A stretch of DNA of 64,000 nt from Deinococcus aestuarii (GTDB lineage Bacteria > Deinococcota > Deinococci > Deinococcales > Deinococcaceae): positions 310,001 to 374,000 of the forward strand of contig NZ_JAHKSN010000001.1 in assembly GCF_018863415.1 (NCBI RefSeq), given 5' to 3'. The notes below the pieces were generated by a model. The model was not told where the DNA came from, did no database searches, and saw only the letters and a program-made list of their open reading frames with translations. Shown here in pieces: positions 51,110 to 64,000 of this stretch (its first letter is position 1; each line of letters starts with the position of its first letter). Both the position numbers and the translations under genes were made by a program.

Positions 51110-51340
51110 TCAGGTGTTCTCGTCCTCGTCCGCCTGCCCGGTGCCCCCCACGGTGGGAATGACCGGAACGCCCATGCCGGTGCCGGTGACGGTCCCGCCC
51201 GCACCGCCCAGGCCCGTCGGCGGAATGACCACGCCGCCCTGCGTCCCGCTGTCGTCCGAGGTGCGGGCGGGGTCGAGGTTACCGCTGTCGCGCTCGATCT
51301 CCTCGACGGACTTTCCGAGTGGGGTCGTGTCTTCCATCAT
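51110..51340 (-). CDS. Small acidic disordered protein
   Basis: 76 residues, MMEDTTPLGKSVEEIERDSGNLDPARTSDDSG followed by a Gly/Pro/Thr/Val-rich tail and an acidic end DEDENT. No signal peptide or domain is seen; it is probably intrinsically disordered. It has an AGGAGG site 6 nt before the ATG, so it is likely translated well. Similar small hydrophilic proteins accompany stress tolerance in deinococci, but a role here is only a guess. It sits between the broken lipoprotein gene and smc. Confidence 0.65.
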   Translation of the reverse strand: MMEDTTPLGKSVEEIERDSGNLDPARTSDDSGTQGGVVIPPTGLGGAGGTVTGTGMGVPVIPTVGGTGQADEDENT

Positions 51341-51452
51341 GGGAAACCTCCTGGGGGTGACGCTGCGCTCAGCCTACGGGGCCGGGCTGTGAAGTTGGTG
51401 GGGAGGGAATCAAGCACGGGCGGTGCACACGGCCACCGCGCCAACCCACCGC

Positions 51453-54755
<3,303 letters not shown>

Positions 54756-54798
54756 GGGCGGGATGAGGGCCAGAGGGATCAGGCCGCGTCGGCGCTCC

Positions 54799-55337
54799 TC
54801 ACGAGTCCGCGCAGTCCTGCCGGGTGTAGGGCTCGCGCAGGTCGAGGTGGCCGAGCGTGTCGGCGTTCTGACCGTTCACCAGAAAGGTCACGTCCTGGCC
54901 GCGGGTTTCGAGCAGCGTGCGGGCGAGGGTACACAGCAGCATGCGCTCGCCGCTCGTGCCGTACTTGAGCCCCTGGTAGGCGGCGGGCAGGTTGACGTAG
55001 TAGTGCCCCCCGCGCAGCCACACGCGCGGGGCGGGGGTGCCCTTCGGCACGACGGCCAGCGCCCCGGAGGCGGTGGGCCCGTTCGCCCAGGCGTTGACGG
55101 CCGCCTGCGCGACGGCGCCCGGGTTTTCCTGAAGCACCTGCACGGTGCGCGTCTCGGGCTTGAACGTCTGGACCTGCGGGTCGGTGAAGTAGACCTTGAC
55201 CTGCACGCCCCGCTTCTCGGCGAGTTCTAAGGCCGGGGCGCGCGGCGTCTCGGGGGGCCGCTGCACCTCCTGGTAGGCGTAGGCGGCGGCGCCGAGCAGC
55301 GCGACGCTCACCACGTTGAACAGGGAAAACAGCCGCC

Positions 55338-55341
<4 letters not shown>
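54799..55341 (-). CDS. GerMN-domain membrane-anchored protein
   Basis: 180 residues with one N-terminal membrane helix ([19 protein letters not shown]) and an extracytoplasmic GerMN domain: [95 protein letters not shown]. In spore formers GerM supports envelope remodelling; here it is linked to an amidase-fold protein, as often in non-sporulating bacteria. The GTG overlaps the amidase stop (GTGA), so the products are probably partners. Confidence 0.9.
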
Positions 55342-56740
<1,399 letters not shown>

Positions 56741-56744
<4 letters not shown>

Positions 56745-57163
56745 AGCTCGCGCAGCTCCCGGCGCAGGGTCTTTTCCGCCTCCGCGCGCCGCTTGTCGTG
56801 GAGCTGCTTGCCCCGCGCGAGGGCGAGTTCCACCTTGAAGACCCGGCCCTTGGGGTACAGCCGGGTGGGCACCAGGGTCAGGCCCTTCTGGTCGAGAGAG
56901 CGGCGCAGCTTGCCGATCTCCTCGCGGTGGAGCAGCAGGCGGCGGGTGCGGCGGGGCTCGTGGTTGTTGTAGGTGGCTTCCGTGTAGGGGGGGATATAGA
57001 GGCCTTCGAGTTCGACGTTGCCGCTGACCACCCGGGCGAAGGCGTCGCGGAAGTCCACCCCGCCCGCGCGCACGCTCTTGACCTCGCTGCCCGTCAGGCT
57101 GATGCCCGCCTCGAAGCGGTCAAGCAGCTCATATTCGTGGTGCGCGCGGCGGTTCGTGTACAC
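56741..57163 (-). CDS. smpB: SsrA-binding protein SmpB
   Basis: A 140-aa tmRNA partner for ribosome rescue. Family core: NRRAHHEYELLDRFEAGISLTGSEVKSVRAGGVDFRDAFA, VELEGLYIPPYTEATYNNHEPRRTRRLLLHREEI, and a basic helical tail EKTLRRELREL. An ATG at 57172 (MPRVYTN) is usually chosen, but it lies inside TAGAAT, a perfect -10 box whose leaderless start would be the GTG at 57163, 7 nt on. I therefore prefer VYTN as the N-terminus. First gene of the amidase-GerMN-smc cluster. Confidence 0.95.
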
Positions 57164-57229
57164 GCGGGGCATTCTAGCAGGGAGGGGTCGGAGGCAGGGG
57201 GGCGGCGCACCTTCCGGCGGGGCCCCCGC

Positions 57230-57919
57230 TCACCGCAGGGTCGCCGCCACGACCACGGGCTGCGCATTCGGCCCCTCGAAACCCGGCGTATAGGCGCGCA
57301 GCACGAAGACGGCCCGGTTGCCCCGCACGTCCACCCGCTCCAGCGCGTAGCGGGCGGCGCACTCCCGGGCGGCGGGCAGGCGGCGGTCGAGGTGGACGGT
57401 CTGCCCCCCCACCTCCAGGGTGAACCCGGCGGGCCCCTCGCCGGAGGGGAGCAGGTCCCGGTAGCGGCAGGAGGACGGCAACGCCCGCACGCTCAGCCGC
57501 ACCGGCACCGGGCGCGTCCACAGCCGGACCGGAATGGTGGCGCTCGTTCCGGCCCGCACGCCCTCCGTCCACCCGGGCGCCTCGACCGGGAAGGGGCGGA
57601 CGTACACGGGCCGCGCGGTTCTTCCCGGCGTCAGGCCACTCCGGGCGAGGAGGGGGCGTTCACCGGCCAGGAGCGAGCCGACCACCTCCTCCACCGTTCC
57701 CGTCTGGGAGGTCCGCGTCACCTCGCGCAAGGTCCGGCCCGTTCCGGTGTCCACGACCGTCAGGCCCGCCGTGCTGAAGCCGCTGCCGTCCCGCACGCCG
57801 CCCGTGACGACCAGGGCCCGCGCGCCGTCCGGGGAGAAGGCGACGCGCCGCACGTCGGGGCGGTCCCCCGCCCCGGCGAACGACGCGAGGGCGAGCAGGG
57901 CCAGCGTGAGGCGACGCAT
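57230..57919 (-). CDS. Exported DUF2259-like protein
   Basis: 229 residues; signal MRRLTLALLALASFAGAG. VRRVAFSPDGARALVVTGGVRDGSG resembles one beta-propeller-like strand set, and the C-terminus YTPGFEGPNAQPVVVAATL matches the FEGP block of DUF2259 secreted proteins. Two cysteines (SSCRYRD, AARECAARY) may pair. Function unknown. The ATG is 5 nt after TACGCT, leaderless. It lies just upstream of nothing on its strand, with smpB 58 bp further on but separately promoted. Confidence 0.7.
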   Translation of the reverse strand: MRRLTLALLALASFAGAGDRPDVRRVAFSPDGARALVVTGGVRDGSGFSTAGLTVVDTGTGRTLREVTRTSQTGTVEEVVGSLLAGERPLLARSGLTPGRTARPVYVRPFPVEAPGWTEGVRAGTSATIPVRLWTRPVPVRLSVRALPSSCRYRDLLPSGEGPAGFTLEVGGQTVHLDRRLPAARECAARYALERVDVRGNRAVFVLRAYTPGFEGPNAQPVVVAATLR

Positions 57920-57957
57920 GGATCAGCGTACCCGGTCCGGGGGGAAGCGGCGGGGAC

Positions 57958-58485
57958 TCAGGGGCGGAAGCGGACGCTGGCGAGCACCTGGCTGAACAGG
58001 GCGCTGCTCTTCGCGTACCGCTCGGGCGTGTCGGTGACCTGGAAGGAGTAGAGGTTCTTCGCCCCGTTGCCGAACCAGATGCGCACGCGCACCGCCGTCT
58101 GCCCGCCCGTGATGAGGTATTCGCGCTCGACGCCCTTCACGCCCCCGTAGGTCACGTTGCGGCCCCGGAAGAGCTTGACCTTGCCCCCCGTCTGGGTCAC
58201 CCCCGCCTCGAAGTTGCGGAACTCCTGCTTGAGTTCGGGCGTCCGGCCGTCCTTGGACACGTAGAGCAGGCGGATCAGGGTGGCGGGCGGCGTCTTGGCC
58301 GACACGACGCTCACGCCGCCCGTGCCGTCATTGAAGTTGGCGCCGAGCCACCCCCGGGGCAGGCTCACCGTGAAGGGCAGCTTGGGGTCCGTGAAGGGCG
58401 CGAGCGTCTGGGCCCCCGCGCCCCCCGTGAGGACACTTCCGGACAGGGTGACGGCGGCGAGGGCGAGGGCGAGCGGGGACTTCAT
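57958..58485 (-). CDS. Exported PsbP/DcrB-like protein
   Basis: 175 residues; signal MKSPLALALAAVTLSGSVLTGGAGAQ. The mature part has KLPFTVSLPRGWLGANFND, PPATLIRLLYVSKDG, VTYGGVKGVEREYLI and LYSFQVTDTPERYAKSSALFSQVLASVRF, the order seen in small PsbP/DcrB (DUF1795-like) proteins that serve as envelope factors. Role unknown. The ATG is 7 nt after TACGGT, leaderless; a GTG three codons upstream is less likely. Confidence 0.7.
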   Translation of the reverse strand: MKSPLALALAAVTLSGSVLTGGAGAQTLAPFTDPKLPFTVSLPRGWLGANFNDGTGGVSVVSAKTPPATLIRLLYVSKDGRTPELKQEFRNFEAGVTQTGGKVKLFRGRNVTYGGVKGVEREYLITGGQTAVRVRIWFGNGAKNLYSFQVTDTPERYAKSSALFSQVLASVRFRP

Positions 58486-58531
58486 ACCCGGCACCGTAGC
58501 GCAGCCGGATGAGGGCCCGCCATGCCGGGCG

Positions 58532-59164
58532 TCAGCGGGCGATCACCGCGAATCTCACCTCACGCACCCCCGCCGCGTGCAGGGCGCCTTGGCAGGCGAG
58601 CAGGGTACTCCCGGTCGTCAGCACGTCGTCGAGCAGGAGCACCGGGCCGGGGGGCAACCCGCGCGCGTCGGCGGCGAAGGCCCCGGCGAGGTTCGCCCCC
58701 CGCTCTTGCGCGTGCAGCCGCGCCTGCTGCCCGGTCGCGCGGGTGCGGCGCAGGGCCGGGACGGCAGGCACGTTCAGCGCGGCGGCGACGGCTCCGGCGA
58801 GCAGGGCCGCCTGATTGAAGCCACGCTCCCGCTCACGGGCCGGGTGCAGGGGCACGGGGACGACGGCGCGAATGTTCCACTCGGGTGGAACCCCCGCCGC
58901 CAGCGCCCCGCCGAGGGCCCCCGCGAGGTCCCGCGCGCCGCCGAACTTCAGGGCGCGCACGGCCCGCCGGGTCACCCCCCGGTAGGGCCCCAGGGTGACG
59001 AGGTGCCCCTCGGGCCGCGGCCACAGCGGCGAGTACGCCTCCACCCGGGGCACGAGGCGGGCGCGGCACGCGGCGCACAGGCCCGCCTCCCGCCCGAGCT
59101 GGGCGTCGCAGCCGGGGCAGGGGCGGGGAACGAGGGCGCGCAGGAGGCCCGTCAGCGCGCCCAC
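58532..59164 (-). CDS. comF: ComF family phosphoribosyltransferase-like protein
   Basis: 210 residues. The N-terminal zinc-ribbon-like PCPGCDAQL...CAACRARL is followed by the ComF block LKFGGARDLAGALG and VPVPLHPARERERGFNQAALLA. The PRPP-binding loop is VLLLDDVLTTGSTLLAC. ComF acts in natural transformation by an unclear step; deinococci are naturally competent. The GTG start is 1 nt after the stop of the preceding gene, so they form an operon. Confidence 0.93.
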   Translation of the reverse strand: MGALTGLLRALVPRPCPGCDAQLGREAGLCAACRARLVPRVEAYSPLWPRPEGHLVTLGPYRGVTRRAVRALKFGGARDLAGALGGALAAGVPPEWNIRAVVPVPLHPARERERGFNQAALLAGAVAAALNVPAVPALRRTRATGQQARLHAQERGANLAGAFAADARGLPPGPVLLLDDVLTTGSTLLACQGALHAAGVREVRFAVIAR

Positions 59165-59165
59165 C

Positions 59166-59705
59166 CTAGACCTGCCCGGCGGCGGCGAGTTCGTCCACGA
59201 ACAGGGGGGGCGTGGTGGCCTCCACCCGTTTCCACACGCCCGCCAGCGCGTCGGGGTCGAGCATGGGCGCGGCGAGGGTGAGGCAGGTCAGGTGGTGGGC
59301 GCACACCAGCCGCACGCCCGTCTCGCCCAGCCGCCCCTTCTCGGCGGGGGTGAGCAGGGCCGCGAAGGCGTCGGGGTCGCCGAGGGCCGGGTGGCTGCCC
59401 TGGCGGATCGCCCCCCGCAGGAAGGCGGCCACCTCGGCGGGGTTGAGCCAGAAGCCGAACATCAGCTCGTCGGACAGGGCGTCGAGCCGCCGCATCCGCA
59501 GGGGATCGAGGCCCTTTTTCACGAGCCCCCGCGCGAGGTCCTGCCGCTCCAGGCGCCGGGCCGCGTACCCGGCGAGGGTGAGCGGCTCGCCCGGCGGGGC
59601 CACCCGGCCTCCCACGGCGGCGCGCAGGCGGTACGCGAGCACGTACCCCTGAAATTCGAGCAACATCTCGTTGACTCCCCCCCCAGTTGCCCCGGCCCCA
59701 GTCAC
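59166..59705 (-). CDS. Uncharacterised helical protein upstream of comF
   Basis: About 179 residues, alpha-helical and cytosolic: MLLEFQGYVLAYRLRAAVGG, LTLAGYAARRLERQDLARGLVKKGLDPLRMRRLDALSDELMFGFWLNPAEV, EKGRLGETGVRLVCAHHLTCLTLAAPML. No family recognised. A GTG at 59705 lies 7 nt after TAGAAT, the same arrangement as smpB, and I use it; an internal ATG (MLLEF) after a G-rich stretch is the alternative. In an operon with comF, so a link to DNA uptake is possible but unproven. Confidence 0.65.
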   Translation of the reverse strand: MTGAGATGGGVNEMLLEFQGYVLAYRLRAAVGGRVAPPGEPLTLAGYAARRLERQDLARGLVKKGLDPLRMRRLDALSDELMFGFWLNPAEVAAFLRGAIRQGSHPALGDPDAFAALLTPAEKGRLGETGVRLVCAHHLTCLTLAAPMLDPDALAGVWKRVEATTPPLFVDELAAAGQV

Positions 59706-59777
59706 GCCGGGCATTCTAGGAAGGCGGGACGGCGCAACACCGTGAGCAGTGGCCCGGAGCGGTGGGCCGGGAAACCC

Positions 59778-59996
59778 TCAAGGCTCCCCGTGCCCGCCGT
59801 CCAGCTCGGTTTCGAAGGCGCGGATCAGCGCCTTGGGGATACGGGCCACGCGGTCTTGCGCCCCGTCGCGGTAGGAGACCTCCAGCGTGTCGCCCGGCCC
59901 CTCGAAGGCGGCGCGGGAGGCCTGGGCGTCGGCGTTCGTGGTGCCCTCCAGCCGGAAGGTCCTGCCGTCGGTGTAGGTGATGACGATGCTGGCCAC
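59778..59996 (-). CDS. Small uncharacterised protein
   Basis: 72 residues: VASIVITYTDGRTFRLEGTTNADAQ, DTLEVSYRDGAQDRVARIPKALIRAFETELDGG; a compact beta-rich cytosolic protein. The GTG is 5 nt after TACCCT (60002-60007), leaderless; the longer open frame upstream is not supported. No family recognised. Confidence 0.6.
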   Translation of the reverse strand: MASIVITYTDGRTFRLEGTTNADAQASRAAFEGPGDTLEVSYRDGAQDRVARIPKALIRAFETELDGGHGEP

Positions 59997-60176
59997 ACCG
60001 CAGGGTACCCCTTCATCCCTCCTTAAACTGCCTGCCGGCGGGGGGGCACGCCGGGGGAGCGGGACAAAGGCCACCGGGCGCCCCTCTAGGCTGGACCGGA
60101 CGCGACAGCTTACGAGGTCCGGCGCCGCGAGGGTGGCGGCCGGGCAGGCGACCCCCGCGTGAAGGAGTGAAGACGA

Positions 60177-60470
60177 ATGCAGTTGCTCAGGCAGGCCCAC
60201 CAGTTCGAATACCGGGACCACCGGGGCGTGGACCGGCTGGGCGTGGTGGACGTGTGGACGAGTTTCGGCGGGGACGAGGCCGTCCTCGTGCTGCGTGACC
60301 TCGCGCAGGAGGGGGCCCCGGAGCAGGCGCGGCGGGCCCTTCACACCCTCACCCACACCTGGCTGCCCTATCTGCTGCGCCCCGACGCCAGCCTCGCGGT
60401 GCTCGTGCTGCGCCCGCGCGAGGACGGGGACGCCAAGGCGCGCGGCTTCGTGCTGCCGCTCAGCGCGTAG
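60177..60470 (+). CDS. Small uncharacterised protein
   Basis: 97 residues, MQLLRQAHQFEYRDHRGVDRLGVVDVWTSFGGDEAVLVLRDL, then ARRALHTLTHTWLPYLLRPDASLAVLVLRPRED. Mixed alpha/beta, cytosolic, no recognised family. An AGGAG is 10 nt before the ATG, so this gene has a leader, unlike its neighbours. The 180-bp divergent region upstream contains TAGGCT and TACGAG boxes but no clear -35. Confidence 0.65.
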   Translation: MQLLRQAHQFEYRDHRGVDRLGVVDVWTSFGGDEAVLVLRDLAQEGAPEQARRALHTLTHTWLPYLLRPDASLAVLVLRPREDGDAKARGFVLPLSA

Positions 60471-60530
60471 GGGCAGACGGGAAGCCCGGGGCCCGTTCCC
60501 GAGGGGGAGCAGCCCGCGCGCTTTTGGCCC

Positions 60531-60947
60531 CTATTCCAGCACGTACTTCACCCCCTCCTCGAAGGCCACGCGCTCCACCGCCGAGCGGGGCAAGACGGCG
60601 TTTTTGCGCCACGGCATCCACTCCGTCGCGCCCGTCGCCGAGCGCAGGAAGCCGTGGAGCCCCACCTCCACGCTCCGCGCCTCCCCCTGGAGCCAGGCGG
60701 CGAGCAGGGCGCGCACGGCCCCCGGGTCGCGCAGGGGCCCGGTCAGGCGCGCGGAGGGCACCGGCCCCCCCGGGTCGCGGTGCGGGGCGTACAGGTCCAC
60801 GGTGAACCCCTCGGCATGGCGCAGCACCGTCAGCGCTTCCTCGCGCGGCAGGGGGTGGACAAAGGTCACGTGCAGATCGAGGTCGAAGCCGCGCACGCCC
60901 TTGTCGGTGCGGCTGCTCGGCTGCCTGGGGTCGGGGGGCCGGGTCAT
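60531..60947 (-). CDS. Uncharacterised protein
   Basis: 138 residues, MTRPPDPRQPSSRTDKGVRGFDLDLHVTFVHPLPREEALTVLRHAEGF, then VEVGLHGFLRSATGATEWMPWRKNAVLPRSAVERVAFEEGVKYVLE. No signal peptide, no recognised family. The ATG is 6 nt after TACCCT (60954-60959), leaderless. It is divergent from the iron-uptake genes, with 66 bp between the starts that include the palindromic operator. Confidence 0.6.
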   Translation of the reverse strand: MTRPPDPRQPSSRTDKGVRGFDLDLHVTFVHPLPREEALTVLRHAEGFTVDLYAPHRDPGGPVPSARLTGPLRDPGAVRALLAAWLQGEARSVEVGLHGFLRSATGATEWMPWRKNAVLPRSAVERVAFEEGVKYVLE

Positions 60948-60996
60948 GCGCGCAGGGTAACGCCCCGGGGGCGAAAGGGGCGTGGAGCCCAAATCT

Positions 60997-61011
60997 TGAC
61001 TAAATTAGTCA
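60997..61011. promoter_or_regulatory. Perfect 15-bp palindromic operator at iron-uptake promoter
   Basis: TGACTAAATTAGTCA: two 7-bp arms around one base. The -10 box TAAATT (61001-61006) lies within it and is 7 nt before the ATG at 61014, so a bound repressor would block RNA polymerase. Confidence 0.75.
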
Positions 61012-61013
61012 GG

Positions 61014-62059
61014 ATGTTCAGGATTGGGGGCATGAAGCCAGCCTTGACCCTTCTCACGCTCATCCTGACGGTTTCGGGCGGAGCGCAGGCCGCCCCGCTG
61101 GGCGGCGTCAAGACGTACCTCGACGGCAAGTTGAGCGTGCAGGCCGCCGGAACCGCCGGTCTCGTGCGGGGCGCCGACCGCTACTACGCGCTGGCGAAGG
61201 CCGTGAACTTCGACTACCGGAGGCTCGCCGCGCAGCCCGGGCCGGTGCGCGCCGCGTTGCAGGAGGCCCGGGCCGGGTGGACGAAGGCGAGCCCGGCGTA
61301 CGAGGACATCGAGGGCATCGTGGCGGGGGTGGAGGGGCTCAGCGACTTCGACCTGATCCTCGACGCGGGCACGAGCGCCGCCGAGGGGGGCGAGGACGTG
61401 GTGCCCTTCGACCTGAAGTTGCCGAGCGGCAGGGTGCTCGCCAAACCCGGCAACCTCTTCGGGGTGAACGAGGCGGCGCTGTGGGGCACCGTGAAGGCCT
61501 TCGGGAGCGGGGTGCCCTTCGACGTGGACGGCAACGGGCGGATCGACTTCGGGGACGGGTTGCCCGACGCGAACGTGCTGAAGGCCGCCGCCGCCGAGCT
61601 GAACCGGCAGACGCTCTCTTTGCGCAAGGCCGCCGCCGCCTGGAAGCCCACGCAGGCGGACGTGTTCGGGGCGCTGGCGGGCAACGTGCCCACGGTGGGC
61701 CCGGTGTTCTTCGAGAACTGGAAGACCAGCCGCTTCGTGCTGGGGGACCGCAGCCGCCGGACCGACTTCGTGGTGATCTCGCGCCTGTCGGACCTGGGCG
61801 GCAACGTGCGCTCCTGGCAGGCGATGTACGCGGGGCTCAGGCCGGACGTGCGGGCCAAGAATGCCGCTCTCGACGCCCAGATCACCTCGGGCCTGAACGA
61901 CCTCGCCGCCTTCGTGACCCGGCTGGAGCGGCTGGAGCGCACCCGGCGCTTCACCCCCGAGCAGGCGGACACCTTGCAGGAGGAGGCGCAAAACCGCGCG
62001 ACCGCGATCACGGGCCGCCTTACCCAGGCCGCCGCCCTCCTCGGCGTGAAGGTCGAGTG

Positions 62060-62060
<1 letters not shown>
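61014..62060 (+). CDS. EfeO/imelysin-like exported iron-uptake protein with EF-hand loop
   Basis: 348 residues; signal about 1-26. It has YEDIEGIVAGVEGLSDFDLILDAG, PFDLKLPSGRVLAKPGNLFGVNEAALWG and RFVLGDRSRRTDFVVISRLSDL, as in imelysin/EfeO-like proteins found beside FTR1 permeases; the usual GxHxxE metal motif is not visible. Residues 170-181 (DVDGNGRIDFGD) fit a canonical EF-hand loop. It probably binds or oxidises iron outside the membrane for the permease, whose ATG overlaps its stop. The leaderless ATG at 61014 is used; another ATG six codons on is possible. Confidence 0.8.

Positions 62061-64000
<1,940 letters not shown>

Overview
The window is a GC-rich bacterial chromosome segment that I assign with good confidence to the genus Deinococcus. 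The evidence is a long helix-hairpin-helix RecD2 helicase, an SbcDC operon followed by a Nudix gene, a Mn-type superoxide dismutase, an smpB-amidase-GerMN-smc cluster, and above all about twenty genes whose start codon lies 5-8 nt after a TANNNT -10 box (leaderless mRNAs, known to dominate in Deinococcus). I see no insertion sequence, prophage, CRISPR array or rRNA. There is one tRNA, Leu(CAA). The region is essentially core chromosome with a few decaying loci.

Layout. 1-7.8 kb: a secreted DUF4139-like protein and a complete peptide-type ABC importer (binding protein, two permeases, two ATPases, all minus strand) with a clear sigma70 promoter, an internal tetraloop hairpin and a terminator. 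7.9-13.2 kb: secG, a lipoprotein, tRNA-Leu, a small membrane protein/MBL hydrolase/purD operon, an amino-acid-type binding protein, and a membrane protein/RNHCP zinc-ribbon pair. 13.3-21 kb: a secreted phospholipase-D-like protein divergent from a MOSC protein, msrA, a 670-bp non-coding stretch, a 1024-residue surface lipoprotein (BIG and DUF11-type domains) and a CAP-domain lipoprotein. 21-30 kb: a TSUP transporter, proC with an unknown partner, a GAF/HD-GYP protein, prmA-rsmE, a methyltransferase, a degenerate pyrophosphatase and a secreted alpha/beta hydrolase.

30-36 kb is a tricarboxylate regulon: a CitA/DcuS-type sensor kinase and its response regulator diverge from tctC-tctB-tctA. 36-44.8 kb: sodA, a TPR protein, coaE with an APH-fold kinase, pyrG, recD2 with a P-loop kinase, and an Uma2 nuclease. 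44.8-45.7 kb holds two neighbouring pseudogenes, a winged-helix regulator and an MFS transporter. 45.7-51.4 kb: a 103-aa histidine-rich protein whose promoter carries a 17-bp palindrome closely resembling the Deinococcus radiation/desiccation response motif (DdrO operator), divergent from sbcD-sbcC-nudix. 51.4-57.2 kb: smpB, an amidase-fold protein that has lost its zinc ligands, a GerMN protein and smc. 57.2-61 kb: small secreted and cytosolic proteins and comF. 61-64 kb: an EfeO-like protein with an EF-hand loop plus an FTR1 iron permease (runs off the window), headed by a perfect 15-bp palindrome on the -10 box.

The best candidates for undescribed biology are the 103-aa gene under the RDRM-like operator beside sbcDC, the operator-controlled EfeO/FTR1 module with its EF-hand, and the zinc-less amidase linked to smc. 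All are inferences from reading the sequence; no searches were run.
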